Positions 24,501-36,216 of a stretch of DNA of 64,000 bases are shown piece by piece (within the stretch, counting starts at the first letter, position 1; every line of letters starts with the position of its first letter). A program made the position numbers and the translations under genes. Origin of the DNA: Castanea sativa (Eukaryota; Streptophyta; Magnoliopsida; Fagales; Fagaceae). The notes below the pieces were generated by a model. The model worked only from the letters and a program-made list of their open reading frames with translations. It did not search any database and had not been told where the DNA came from. The stretch lies in the NCBI RefSeq assembly GCF_040712315.1, contig NC_134015.1, positions 54,661,464 through 54,725,463 on the forward strand, in the 5' to 3' direction.

Positions 24501-24639
24501 AATAAGACCAGAGAAAAAGAAAGCCGTAAGTCCAACAAAGACCCACGACTTTCTCGTCCAAATTTGTGAAAATTCAGACCTTATTTCACAAATCTGACGC
24601 CACAGGAGTCTTCTACAGCCTTCGATCCGCCAAACCTGA

Positions 24640-25025
24640 AAGTTACAGGCCCAGATTCCGGGCCACGCGCCACCACGCGCCGCCACAAATTCTCAGTGAC
24701 CCGCGGGTTTCTCATTCAAAACTGTGCAAATCTATGCACAATTTCACAAAACCGACCATATAGCAGTCTTCTACGGCCTTATAACTGCAATATGTGAAAA
24801 TTTCAAGCCCAAACGATGAGCCACGCGCCTCCACGCGCCGCCAGAAGGTCCGGCAATCCCAGCGTCAGTTGCACGCGCTACCACGCACTCCCACGCGCCG
24901 GCGCTCCCACGCGTGACACGCGCTCCTCGTCGATGACGTCACGGATGACGTCATCCTCCTGGCCCGGTTCAATCCGCTTAGACCCGGTTCGACCCGGAAA
25001 ATCCGACCCGGATCCGGACCGCCTG

Positions 25026-25057
<32 letters not shown>

Positions 25058-25330
25058 TTTAACTTGGACTTTGACCAAAAAGTCAAAATTTTCAAAACGG
25101 ACCTGTCCCACTCAATTTTTCGCGTACTTTCCAATTTTGGGGTCTGTTTCTTCAACCGAGGCTCGAAAATTGCACAACAGTCCAATTTCTAAAAAAATTG
25201 ACTTTTGCACAAATTTTGACCAAAAGTCAAAATTTTTAAGATTGACCTGTCTTGCTCAATTTTTCGCGTACTTTTCAATTTTGGGGTCTATTTATTCATT
25301 TGAGAATCCAAAATTGCTCAAATAGTGTGA
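24640..25330. repeat. GC-rich block and duplicated 'tttgaccaaaagtcaaaatt' unit
   Basis: The left part is dense in 'ccacgcgcc' words (24660-24910), followed by repeated 'gacccgg'. A 29-nt A run covers 25026-25054. Then a unit of about 128 bp occurs twice in tandem (25065-25190 and 25205-25325), each with 'gacctgtc', 'caatttttcgcgtactttcc' and 'aattttggggtct'. A diverged relative occurs at 49130-49260 in another element. No coding evidence: the open frames here are composition artefacts. Confidence 0.75.
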
Positions 25331-26480
25331 GTCTACAACTATTGGCTTTGGTGTAAACTTTGACCGAAGATCAAGATATTCAAGCAAAACTTGTCCTATC
25401 AGGTTTTCGCAAAGATTTTGGTTTTGAAATCCAGGTATTTATTTTGGACTTAAAAACTACACCCGCTTCTCCAAAGTACTAGCGGTGTCCAAAATTTAAG
25501 CTCTCAAGATCATAATTTGAGATCCATCCATTTGGTCTGGATTCCCTCAAAATTATCCTCCAGACTTGATCAAGGCTCCCCTTTCAAAAACAGACGAACT
25601 CTCACAAGTATGTCTCAAAATTGAAATTACATTGGGTCACTACTTCAGCCAATTATTTTCGTCGGTGCCTACCATTCTCATCCACCGTTCCCATTCGGCG
25701 CCTACCATTCTCGTCCGCCGTTCCCACCGAAAAGTCTCATCCGCCATTCTTAAACCACCCAGCTACCATTCTTCATCTCTTCACTATAAATAGGAGGGCC
25801 GGATCCGTTAAATCCATCAAGAAAAAAAAACACATACACTGAGTCATGAAATGAAGATTTGCTTCTTTCAAATTTTCAAATCCTCCTTCTCACAGCCAGT
25901 TCTCACTATGGTCTCGTCATTCTCAATACCGAGCAACCAAGATCACTTCATGATCAGTTTGAAATCAACCCCTTCATGGTTCAGTAGCAACCCTTCTCAC
26001 AACATCATCACTGTTTTAGGATTCAAACAAATTTTGTTTCCTCACATAATGACCACGTTTGTTCATAGAGTTATTCATAACAAGGTCGGCATCGTTGTTC
26101 CATGCTTTCTTGGATTTGGTTCACCAGGAAATCCAAGTCCAGCAGACACCCGTTCCTAAGACCGGGGCTTCCGTAGTCTCTCTTCAACCGTTTGGTCTCC
26201 CAATAGAAGCGGTGGTTCGGAACAAACAGCAGCTTGGCTGGTTTCCAAAACCAGGATCACAAGTTAGCTCCATCTTTCATTTGTTATGCTTTCCCAATAA
26301 AAATGCATCAAGTGAAGATGGTAAGAAGTGTTGGGGTATCCTACAAATTGTCTCCCATCCAACACTTGTGATGACCTCCAAGGTACCAGCTCATCAGAAA
26401 TTAGCCTTTGGTGTGTCGGTGAAGGGTTACCAAAGCCTCATCCCATGTTTCCGCCATCATGGGGTCCAAAGGTCATCATT
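25331..26480. other. Retrotransposon 3' non-coding region
   Basis: Intergenic part of the Tat element between the GC-rich block and the 3' repeats. A TATA-like 'ctataaatag' occurs near 25785. Short open frames lack recognisable domains. Confidence 0.4.
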
Positions 26481-26484
26481 GCCG

Positions 26485-27300
26485 GTACCACAAAACACAC
26501 TTTCTGGAATTACTCCAACTTAAGATCAGCTTGAAGAATTTCAGAAAATATACTTCTGAAATTACTTCAACTTAATGTCCGTTAGTATGGTCCAGTTACA
26601 CAGGCACATTCAACGACTTGCTGACGGACATCATTCAGCATGCAGCCAGTCCCACATCCGAAGGTGTACGTCCCAGAGACATCTACTCCAGAGAGTCCCC
26701 AACATGCAGGGTCAGGGCCATGGTGTCGTATGTCTCACCCATTCACTTCGCTTCATCACCATCTTCTTTCACCATCAACAACAACATGCCCAAAATCCCT
26801 TCTGAAAATTACCTCAACTTAACCAGAATGATGCGATAACGCAAGCACATTCAACCACACTCCCACATGTTCTCTCTGTGATCCGAAGTATACCCTTCAG
26901 CTATAACTTCACCAAAAGTCCTTAAAAATAAGAGGCTAGCTCCAGAGCTTTGCATGCTGTATGCCAACATTCTCACCTCTTCTCCATCTTCAACACCCTG
27001 TGATCGCCACCAACAATCCAAAATACTCTTCCGAAATTACCTCAGCTTAACATCTACCGAAATGTTTCAATCTTGCAAGTACATCCAACTTCTTGCAAAT
27101 AACTTTCAGCCCCACCAACCCACTCTAAGTACCATTGAATACTCTTCTGAAATTACTTTGACTTAACCTTTGCTCAAAAAGCTCGGTCACACGAGTACAT
27201 TCAAATACAGGCAGACCCCTTCTCAATCTCATCAAAACCTTTCATATGGGTGGGTCTACTCTTTAGCAATTACTTCATCCTGCTAAAAGCTCCACCACCT
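26485..27300. repeat. Imperfect tandem repeats in retrotransposon 3' UTR
   Basis: The phrase 'ttctgaaattacttcaactta' recurs with variation near 26500, 26553, 26803, 27027, 27142 and 27262. It is usually followed 40-60 nt later by 'gcacattcaa' or 'gtacattcaa'. The spacing is irregular, from about 50 to 250 nt. Repeat-rich 3' UTRs are characteristic of Tat/Ogre elements. Confidence 0.7.
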
Positions 27301-27400
27301 TCAGCTATTTCACTAGAAGAGTCAAGTATAAAAAGGAATCCACTTTCTTTCAAGACTCATTCATTCACCACACTCTAAAAAACTGTGTGCATGAACGAGT

Positions 27401-27414
27401 CTCAAGGGGGCATT
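27401..27414 (+). other. Polypurine tract
   Basis: 'ctcaagggggcatt' sits directly before the 3' LTR and contains the purine run AAGGGGG expected to prime plus-strand synthesis. Confidence 0.7.
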
Positions 27415-28445
27415 TGTAGAGAGGGAAAATTCCCGACCTATCACAAGTTGACACATCATACTACCAAGTTCACAAAATACAGCCAATTACAAGGCGCCAC
27501 GAACTGCTGCTAGGTTTTGCCATCACTATTCAGAAACCAATAGAAATTTGCCAAGTGTCATTGAAATAAAGGCATGAAACTGCATCAGCAGGTGTAAGCA
27601 ATGACACAAGCAGCTCCGCACGTGTAAGCAATGACACAAGCAGCTTTGCACGTGTAAGCAATGACACAAGCAGCTTCGCACGTGTAAGCGATGACACAAG
27701 CAATCAGCACGTGTAAGCGATGACATAAGCGGACCAATCAAGCTGTGACAAGTGTCACCAATCAGACTCCGCCACGTGTCGCTCACCTACTCCTAAACTC
27801 CTATAAATAGAAGCCTTCCTAAGACATTTAGGGAGACACAGAACAGAGAGAAGGAAGAAGAGATCTTGAGTTCAGAAACCCAGAAGCTCTGCCAAGATCA
27901 AACCTCAAAGCCTCCAAGAAATTCAAGAACTTCAACCTCGAATACAAACAACATTCGAAGCAAAATCATCCAAACTACTCGTCCAAATCTCAAAGTTCAT
28001 TGGAATCAAGCGCAAAAGCCTCCAGAAACCTCAACAAACCATAAATCAACGAAGCTCTACGGAATCAAGCCTCTAAAGCACCGAAGAACTTCCACCACAA
28101 ACCTTCAAACACGAAGAACATACAAAGAACACGAAGAACATACGAAGAACATGAAGAACACGAAGAACAAAGAATTTCTAACAAGCTCATGACCAGAGAT
28201 TCATTGCAATTCCGTTTCAAAGATCTTCGATCCATTCCTCAGCCAAATTGAAGAATATCTTATGTTCAAATCAAAATCACATTACCACAATTCCAATCAA
28301 TAAATCTTTCAAGGAGATCGAATCAGAGGATCACTCCTTTGTAATTACAGAGAATTGTACCACACATTTATCAATACAAATTTGTATTTGTGAAACTATT
28401 TTACTTGTTTGATTTATTTCGAACTAAGAAATTTAGTCGTCTACA
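27415..28445 (+). repeat. 3' LTR of Tat-type element
   Basis: A 1031-bp LTR matching 12469-13490, with ten transitions and a 9-bp extra unit ('atgaagaac' near 28149). It has the same U3 array (27590-27730) and a TATA box at 27802-27809. The target duplication ATCTC follows immediately. Confidence 0.95.
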
Positions 28446-29101
28446 ATCTCACTTGAACTTGAAGGTGGTCTAACAAATTTAAGTGATACATATTTCAGAT
28501 GACCCATTGCTTTATTTAGTTGTATGATTGATGGAATCAGAGATTTGCAGGCAGATGACCCATTTCTTTATTTAGTGCACAGTCGATTTTATTTTATTTT
28601 TTAAATTTTGTTATTCTCTTTTTAGCTATACAGAGTTGTTTTAGTTAGTAGAGTAGGTAATTTTGATGATCTATTATTATTTAGCTAGGTTCTAGAAACT
28701 TGAACTCGAGTTCAATAGATTATGTCTAAACTTGTGTAGCTTCAAAATATCAAGACATTGCAGTGGAGACATTCAGATAGTTTTGAATTGACTTTTACTT
28801 AAATAACTTGACAAGTTTGTGAGGGAGTCAATAAGATAGCAAGTCTAGTGAGATTTCAATTACTTTTTTAATTTTAGCACAAAAATTACTTTAAAAAAAA
28901 AAGAGATCGTGAGGAAGATAACAGCTAAGAATTTGACAAGTTTAGACTACATCTAACGTGTTATGGCACCTAGCAAATACTCCTACTCCCAATTTTGACA
29001 GTGTTACATTAGCTATTTCCCCCATCTCTTAGTTTTCTTCCGATTGCCTTATGTCAAAATGAGCATGCTCCTCCACTTTCTCTTTTATCTCTATTTCATT
29101 A

Positions 29102-29994
29102 TGTTAGGTTTTGAGTTTGTAATGTTGATAAACTATGACAAAAACAAAGTCTCATTAGTTTAGAATGGTCTACATTAAAGTCCAAGACAAAAAAACTCAA
29201 GTTCGGGATGAAAAAAAATGAGTTACAATCTTTTTCGTTCGATTGGTACTCGATCGATTGAAAGTCATTCAATTGGTACTCGATTGATCGAAAGTCACGT
29301 ATCAGCAAAAATCAACACACGTAAAAAGGCCATAACTTATCCATTTGAAGCCCAAATCACGATCCGTTTTTTCCAGTATTTAAAGGACATCATAAGCTAA
29401 CCCTAGGTAAGGTTTTCAGAGTTTTTTAGAGAGATTAGAGTGCATCTTGTGCCTCTTTTGTATATCTAGGGTTTTGTACCCAAAAGCTCTTTAGAGTCTT
29501 TTTGTTTGTGCTGTGTGTTGAATCTCTTGTGAGATCTAGAAGTGTTTACCTTCATACACACTTAGGGTTATCAAGATTAAAATTTATGTCAAGAACTTGG
29601 TGATCGTTTCAGTTATTGCATAAAGAACATTCAAGAAGATCAAGATTCACAAGTAAGAGAACTTGTGGTTGTTGCAGATCAAGGAAAGAAGTAGTCCGTG
29701 GACTAAAAGCTATCATGAGGTTATGGTTAGTGGTTTAAGTTCTATTATACAAACTTCATTTCTTTTATAGTGGATTTGCTTTTGACCTTGAGGATAGCTA
29801 GGTTAAATCCTCCCCAGGTTTTTTTTACCAGTTTGGTTTTCTTGAGTCATCAGATCTTTGTGTTCTTTATTTTTCGCTGCTTTACATGATATGACTTTAT
29901 TGTGTTAACCTAGATCTGAATAATAAATCTAAGTATTCACTTGGCTAATTGATTAGGTTAAACAATCTAGTTTTACAGGGTCTAAAAACGAACA
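29102..29994 (+). mobile_element. Solo LTR, family A (second copy)
   Basis: An 893-bp unit starting TGTTAGGTT and ending with ACA, flanked by a perfect 5-bp duplication, CATTA (29097-29101 and 29995-29999). It matches the solo LTR at 2890-3772 along its length ('gggttttgtacccaaaagctc', 'gaccttgaggatagctagg', 'ctgaataataaatctaag'). It sits at a different place in the duplicated segment: copy 1 is uninterrupted there (about 1915, 'tttcattactgtcaaaataa'). A 27-bp near-tandem 'ttggtactcgatcgattgaaag' motif lies at 29240-29295. No internal domains remain. Confidence 0.9.
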
Positions 29995-30368
29995 CATTAT
30001 TGTCAGAATAACCTTATTAGGGATAGCAAAATATTTTCATTCTGTTCTATCACTAACATAACCTGCTTTTGCCTATGCAGATTTATTTTTTATTGCATGA
30101 AAAAAAAAGTGCAATTTACAAGTCTCAAGACATTGTCAAAAGTATGGAGAAAAAAAAGACTATCAAAAGATCGGAGAAAAAGATTGCTTTAACTTTGAAA
30201 TGGAATGCAAATTTAAAGATGTATTTAGTGCTACATTAAAATTTGAAATGGAATATCCAATAAATAAATTGTAACCGTGGAAGGGTCTATCTTCATTTTA
30301 AGGAACTCAAAGCTTAACAAGGTATATATCTCCATTTTGAGGAACCTAAAAAATGGTCTATTTCCTAC

Positions 30369-30371
<3 letters not shown>

Positions 30372-30419
<48 letters not shown>
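30372..30419. repeat. (TA)n microsatellite
   Basis: About 24 TA units in duplication copy 2. Copy 1 has only 'gaatatatc' at the equivalent point (about 2300). Confidence 0.95.
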
Positions 30420-30421
<2 letters not shown>

Positions 30422-30577
30422 TGTTAGGTTTAATATAAAAAAAATGATTTCAGAAAGAATACTTCACAATTTAGCTAGATTGTCGACACAATTATTAGCT
30501 TCACATATACATGCTAGATAGAAACCTGCCAAGCTCTCGAGAGGATGTCTTATTGCAATAGAAAATAAATAAATATA

Positions 30578-30945
30578 GGGTAAACTACATATTTAGTCCT
30601 TAACCTTTACACCATATTTCAATTTGGTCCTTAACCTTTTAATTGTGTCATTTTGGTCCCTAGCCTTTTAATGTTATGTCAATTTAGTCCTTGCCATTAT
30701 ATATTAGACGAAAATTGCTTACATGACAAACGGCCAAAATAAAATTTTAGTTTATTGTCATATCAACGGAAACTAATTTTTTAATTTGGCCATTAGACAC
30801 GTCATCAATTTTCATCCAAAAGATAACTATAGGGACTAAATTGACACAGTACTAAAAGGTTAGGGACTAAATTGACACAATTGAAAGGTTGGGGATCAAA
30901 TTGAAATATGGTGTATAGGATAGGGACCAAATACGTAGTTTACCC
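30578..30945. mobile_element. MULE-type MITE with 9-bp TSD
   Basis: A 368-bp foldback with long terminal inverted repeats: 'gggtaaactacatatttagtcc' against the reverse complement of 'gggaccaaatacgtagtttaccc'. Complementarity extends well inward ('ccatatttcaatttggtcc' / 'gatcaaattgaaatatgg'). It is flanked by a perfect 9-bp duplication, ATAAATATA (30569-30577 and 30946-30954), the signature of Mutator-like elements. Copy 1 lacks it at about 2455. It has no coding capacity. Confidence 0.92.
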
Positions 30946-31498
30946 ATAAATATATAAAAGCATTAAGGGAAGAAACAATATGTGAAATAGCAATTAATTA
31001 ATTAATTACAACTTCTAGGCTTATAGTGTGATATCCTAAGTCCTATGCCAAAGAGAAACCCTCTCTAATTGGCCATAGCTCAACAACCAAGCTGGCGGGA
31101 GATACCATTGTTTTTAGAAGGAAAAAAAAAAAAAAAAAACCATTATTCAACTTCCATAATTATCAAAATTATGTCCACCCCAAATTGTCCCAGATGGCCA
31201 CCACGAAAACTCCCATTTGTGTTTAATATTAAAAACCCTTCTATATCCATTGGATAACTTTATTTATAGATTTACCATTATTTATTTATTTATTTTTTAA
31301 ATTGATACAAGATAGAAATTTTACTCTAATCTTATTTAAGTGTATATGTGTGTGAAACTCTTTTCTGAAGACTTGAATCCTAACCCTTGCCCCCCACACC
31401 TCACAAGCACTTATACTTATAAAGCGACTACCGCATCAAGAGTGCATGGTGATTAGATTCACCATTGTTAAAGACACAAAATAGTTTCTCCAAAAAAA

Positions 31499-31613
31499 GA
31501 TACCTCAAACTTTGACTCAATCCAACTCATACTCACTCATTTTTGGTATCTAGGTTGAATGAAGATACCTCAAACTTTGACTCAATCCAACTCATACTCA
31601 CTCATATTTGGTA
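31499..31613 (+). repeat. 65-bp local tandem duplication
   Basis: 'gatacctcaaactttgactc' begins at 31499 and again at 31564, each followed by 'aatccaactcatactcactc'. The first unit is present only in duplication copy 2. Confidence 0.85.
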
Positions 31614-32230
31614 TCTTTCATCCAATCCCCATTGGGGAAGACTCCCTCTTATTTGGGTTAGTTGCAAACTAACCCTTATGCTATCAATTTTGAATTACAG
31701 AGCTTGAGGTTTGAGAATTGTCTAAATACACTCTTGACCTCAATTTTGTTAACTATATATGTTTGACATACAATGGTCATGTGTTGAGCACATGTTAATA
31801 ATATTATATTAAAAAAATTTAATAATAAAATAGTCACATGCATACTATGTGACCATTTTATGTTAGTTGTATTATAGTTAACAAAATTAGATAGATGGGT
31901 TGAACCAAGAACCTCTTGGTATTTTCAAGACCTCCAAGGTTTGAGTCCTTCTTCCCATTGTAATTACTGATGGATTCAATAAAACAAAATTGATAGAACA
32001 TGGGATTAGTTCGCAACTCACTCAAATCTGAGAGAGAGAGAGTAGTAGTAGCAGCCGTGTCCTTGATGACTTTTAGAAGAGCTTGACAATATTTGCACCC
32101 ACCTCCTTTTGTCTGCCCTCAACAAAAACACCCAGCAACACTTTTTCACCATCACAATCATCTATGATTCATTCTCTCTGGGATCCCCTACCCTACTCTT
32201 CACACTCCCTTCCCAGTTTCCATCCCATGC

Positions 32231-33840
32231 GTCTCACTTCTTCCCAATATCTCAACCTCTTGTTCTGCTTTTACGGCCCTAACTATCAAACCCCCTAATC
32301 TCACCTATAACCCCACCTCTCAACACACTCTCACTCTTCCTCTTGATCCTCCACTCCTTGCTGTAACTGCAACTACTAGGTTTGATGCGGTGCAGTTTTT
32401 TGCAATTTTCTGAAAACATAACTACGAACTACACTGCACTTGTAGTTGCGGTGCAAATTTTGCAACTGGTTTAGGTGCAGTTAGAGCGATTTTTTGTATA
32501 GCCCTGGTAATAATACATTTTATATTTGCATTTGGCCCCAAAATGTGTTGAGTTGGTCCTAGACTAAGCTTTATTTTTGCAGATAGTGAATTTGAGTGAG
32601 GTTTGAAAAAAAAAAAAATCTAATTGAAACTAAATTGAGGTATTCAATAGAAATAACACCATTTAAAATTTACAAAATTTTAAAACTTTTTATTTTATAT
32701 TTAAAATATTCTAAACATATGAAAAAATTTCATAGCAATATGACCATATTTTGCATGAATTTTATTTAACATGTCAAAATCATAGTTACTATTTCTTGAT
32801 TTTGGCATGATCATAGTGGTATTAGTAAAAATAAACTAATTCAATCGAGGCTAAAGTTGTTGAAAAGAAAAAGAAATAGAAATATCAAATTGATAGTTTT
32901 GCAAAAAAGTGTTCAATGAGTATCACTGTTGAGATATTAAAAGAAACTAATAACTGCTTATTAAAGACCTCACTTTAATTTGCAATCTTATTACACTGTA
33001 ATGGTGGGGAAAGTGTGTGGCTCCTATGTTGATGCTTTGTTTGAATTATTGAGTAGTTGGCTTGTGTTGCACCAAAGAAGGAATAATCTTAAAATAGGAA
33101 GTTAAATAAGGAATGATCGATGCTGAAATGAGGAATTAACAGGAAGCGTCCGTTTTTTAGCTTTGGACTTATTTGTGGACTGATGTAGACGAGGGAAATT
33201 CAAAATCAGATTTAAAACTTCTATGAGATTTAGTAGCACTTGGGTTTTGAGGGTTTAGGATTAGGTTTTGGCCGAGAAAAAGCTGAAAAATAATAGAAAT
33301 TATAAGGTTTCTTAAAGGGACATACAGTAATAAGGTTTGAGAATGAAACAAAAAGTTAATAATACACTGGAAGAAAAGACAACTTTCTAAGCATCATTAC
33401 TTGGAATCATAACTCGGAAATGTTTGCAAGTTTCAAAATTTTCTCAAAATCTGAAATTTTATTATTCAATAAAAAGCATTATAACCCTTTAAATAGAAGT
33501 TTAATACCTATTTCTTGTTGAAATATGATTTTTAAATTCCTAATAATACTTGAACTTAGACTTCTTAGGGTTTGGGCTAAATAAGTAAACTCAAATAAAA
33601 CTATTTAAAAAAAAAAACCATTGGACTATTGGTAAAGCACATCCTACAAAATAGAAAATTACTAAATTCGCGTTGATACTTGAATAATATTGGTTTTGGC
33701 TCTCTGCATTGAAGAAAACTTATTTAAAACTTATTTTCGAGTTTTGAAGTGTCAAACTAAGAACTTGGTTTCTTGAAGTGCATTTTTAACACTTAAATAA
33801 TATTGGTTTCTTTTTCTCAAAAAAGAAAAAATATATTGGT
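32231..33840. other. Anonymous AT-rich sequence
   Basis: This follows the right edge of duplication copy 2. It holds no supported gene, repeat with clear ends or RNA. Open frames are under 80 codons and have no domain signal. Confidence 0.4.
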
Positions 33841-34149
33841 TTCTTGAATGCTGGTAATTGCATGTCCATATATATTTCTTGCACTAGAGAAATAAAGTCC
33901 GCTCTTAGTATTGCAAGTTCACAATCTTCAATTTGGTGTCTACGATTTTTCAATACATACTGAAATGTGACCTTTAAAGAAAAGGGATGACTACCAAACT
34001 TGCCTCTCATAATTGTGTGTCCTTAACAACTGCTAATGCATTCGTGATTCAATCTTTTTTTTTTTTTTTTTAATTATAGTGATACAATTTAAACATATGC
34101 ACTTTTGAGAGTAAACTAACTAAATCCCAGCTTGTTGAATGGGGATAAC

Positions 34150-34800
34150 CTTCCTAATAACTAGTTTAGGAAGAGGGAAATGAATGAAATGGAAAGGAAT
34201 AAAAATATTATTTTAGAATATTCTTTCTTTTTTGAGTTTAATGGAGAGAATGAAAAATTCATTCCCTTATTTGAGAATTTAAGTGGGAGGGAATGAAATG
34301 TATAGGAGGAAACACTTATTTCTTTTTATTCCCTTAAAATCTCAAATTTTCATTTCTCCAAAAATTGGGAGGAATTGAAGGGAGTGAAATTAGATTTAAT
34401 GAATTTTTTTACTAAAACTCCCAAAATACCCCTATATATTTAGCCATTTATTTTAAAATAGAGTTTAATAGTAATATTATCAAAAAATGATTTCATTCAT
34501 TTTTCTCTATGTTACTTCCGAACAATGTTACTTACCTTTCATTCCGGCCTACAAAAAAAGAAAAAAAAAAAAACAATTAGTATCTTGGTTTAATGATAAA
34601 AAGTACAATTATCAGAAGTGAACGTCTTAGGTTGAAATTCTATGAAAATTATATCTAAAAAAAAATAAAATCCAAGCAAGGTTACTTAATTTCATTTCAT
34701 TCATTGTTTTTCCATTCAATTCCCTTACTTAAATACAATCAATTTAATTCCGATCATTTTCATTGCTTTATCATTCCATTTTATTCCCTTATGAACTCCC
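34150..34800. mobile_element. Foldback (MITE-like) element with GGAATGAAATGG arms
   Basis: The left arm is rich in 'gggaaatgaatgaaatggaa' and the right arm in its complement, 'ttcatttcattcattg...ccattcaattccc'. Between 34141 and 35225 the paralogous copy B (about 61665-61690) is uninterrupted, so this is inserted DNA. Exact ends and target duplication are not clear. Confidence 0.45.
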
Positions 34801-34803
34801 AAA

Positions 34804-35216
34804 TCTCTATATATAATAATAGGTGAAACTGAGAGAAACTCAAATTAGAATTCCAAATTAGAGTTTCAATTTGGTGCCATGTGTCTTAAATTATTTATTC
34901 TTAAAGAGTTTTATTTCTTAATTTTAGAATCAAATGTGGGACCATATCATAAATATTCATTCAAGTGAGTTATTAAGTACAAAAACCAAAAAGTTTAGAA
35001 TTAACGAATCATAAAAAAAATGCTTCACAATAATTAAAAAAAAATGAACAATTTACATTGTATACCTAATCATATCCTTACAAATTTTTTTAAAGACTTA
35101 ACAAAATATGAAAATGACTATCAATAGTATTTAAATTATATATATAAGAATTATATTATACATCTTATTGTATATCTTTAAGTGTATCCATGCATACGCA
35201 CAGGATTACAAGCTAG
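34804..35216 (+). mobile_element. Non-autonomous Helitron
   Basis: It starts TCTCTATATATAATAATAGG after an A and ends 'gattacaagCTAG' before a T. The 3' terminus has a short hairpin (ATCC...GGAT around 'atgcatacgca') about 10 nt before CTAG. These are Helitron hallmarks: 5' TC, 3' hairpin plus CTRR, insertion between A and T. The internal 413 bp are AT-rich and encode nothing. The site is empty in the paralogous block near 61690. Confidence 0.75.
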
Positions 35217-36216
35217 TGAAACCTAAAGGCAAGTCACATTAATTTTAACCATATATTAGAAAAAAAATAATTTTAAATTAGAACATTTTCATCCCATCTA
35301 CATTTCTCCATAAAAATGAATCTTATATCAGTATCTATATAGCTCTCCAAAAATTAATAATTAAAAAAAACACCAATAAAGTATTCATAAAAATGAATCT
35401 TACAATAGTATACATACCAGTTCTCTAAAAAATCACTTAAAGAAAAAAAGGAAAGAAAGAAATGAATCTTACAACAGTATCTATGCAACTCTACTCAAGC
35501 CTGTAAATCAAATGCTGTCTCTCTTTCAAAGCTGGACTTTTAAAAAGTCCTTTTTAGAATCAATTGGGCTTTACAGTTTACATTCATACCTCCTTCCCCT
35601 CTTTTCTCTCCCAATTTTCCTCCAAACCTTCCCAAAGATCCATTTCCAACCATTTATCATCAACACCAATTGTCTGAAAAAGCAGCCCACATTTGAATCA
35701 AATAACAATCATAATCAATAATGAATCTGAAAAATAATGGACACAGAACCAATCGCTTGTAGTAACTGAAGGTACATATTGCAGCACTGTCTTCCATCTT
35801 TGATATAGCTAAATGGTCCAAATATTTCGCAATGTTCAGAATTTTCAAATTTCTAGTAAACTTACTACTTTGAAATCTCATCAGAAAAATCCAAAATTAA
35901 GTAATTTGTAGTAAGGTGGCACTTTTTTACACCTAAGTGCTTCCTATTGACCAGTGAGATTAACTTATCTCACTCTATTTGATGGCTTCTGTCCCTTTCA
36001 ATTTGTGTATGTTTGAGACAACTGGTGGTGATTGAATTGTTTGTTCATCAAGGATTTAAGTTTTGGTTTTATAAGGTTTTTTTTTTTTTCATTGTTTTTA
36101 TTTGTATTTTCATATTTTATTTGATGTGATTTAAAAAAAAAAGAAACTTAAAACAAAAGGAAGGCCCAAAAACTCTAAAATGGCAAGTCATTTTGTTTAA
36201 AATATGAACCTAACAC

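Larger units (their letters stand above)
12469..28445 (+). mobile_element. Ty3/gypsy LTR retrotransposon, Tat-type, with antisense PMD unit
   Basis: A 15,977-bp element bounded by a perfect 5-bp target duplication, ATCTC (12464-12468 and 28446-28450). LTRs of 1022 and 1031 bp start TGTAGAGAGGG and end GTCGTCTACA. Internal order is gag, protease, RT, RNase H, a second RNase H, integrase. This is the Ty3/gypsy order, and the duplicated RNase H with no chromodomain places it in the Tat (Ogre/Retand-like) group. A long 3' region (20906-27414) holds a SINE, an antisense PMD coding unit and tandem repeats. All frames are interrupted. Insertion into duplication copy 2 is confirmed by copy 1, which reads continuously across the site (1220-1230). 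Confidence 0.95.
11314..32230 (+). repeat. Segmental duplication, copy 2 (heavily invaded)
   Basis: The counterpart of 344-4815. Its unique sequence is split into 11314-12468, 28451-29101, 30000-30577 and 30955-32230 by an LTR retrotransposon, a solo LTR and a MULE-type MITE. Subtracting these leaves about 3.7 kb, close to copy 1 without its own insertions (about 3.45 kb). No insertion is shared between the copies, so all of those listed post-date the duplication. No gene is recognisable in the segment. Confidence 0.9.

Noticed and set aside
24816..25325. 169-codon plus-strand frame in the GC-rich block
   Set aside because: It crosses a 29-nt poly(A) run giving poly-Lys, and the rest is repeat-derived with no domain.
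12469..28445. Reading the frameshifts as programmed frameshifting in gag-pol
   Set aside because: There are several in different directions within conserved domains (RT-RNase H, integrase core), which fits decay or sequence error, not a single programmed site.
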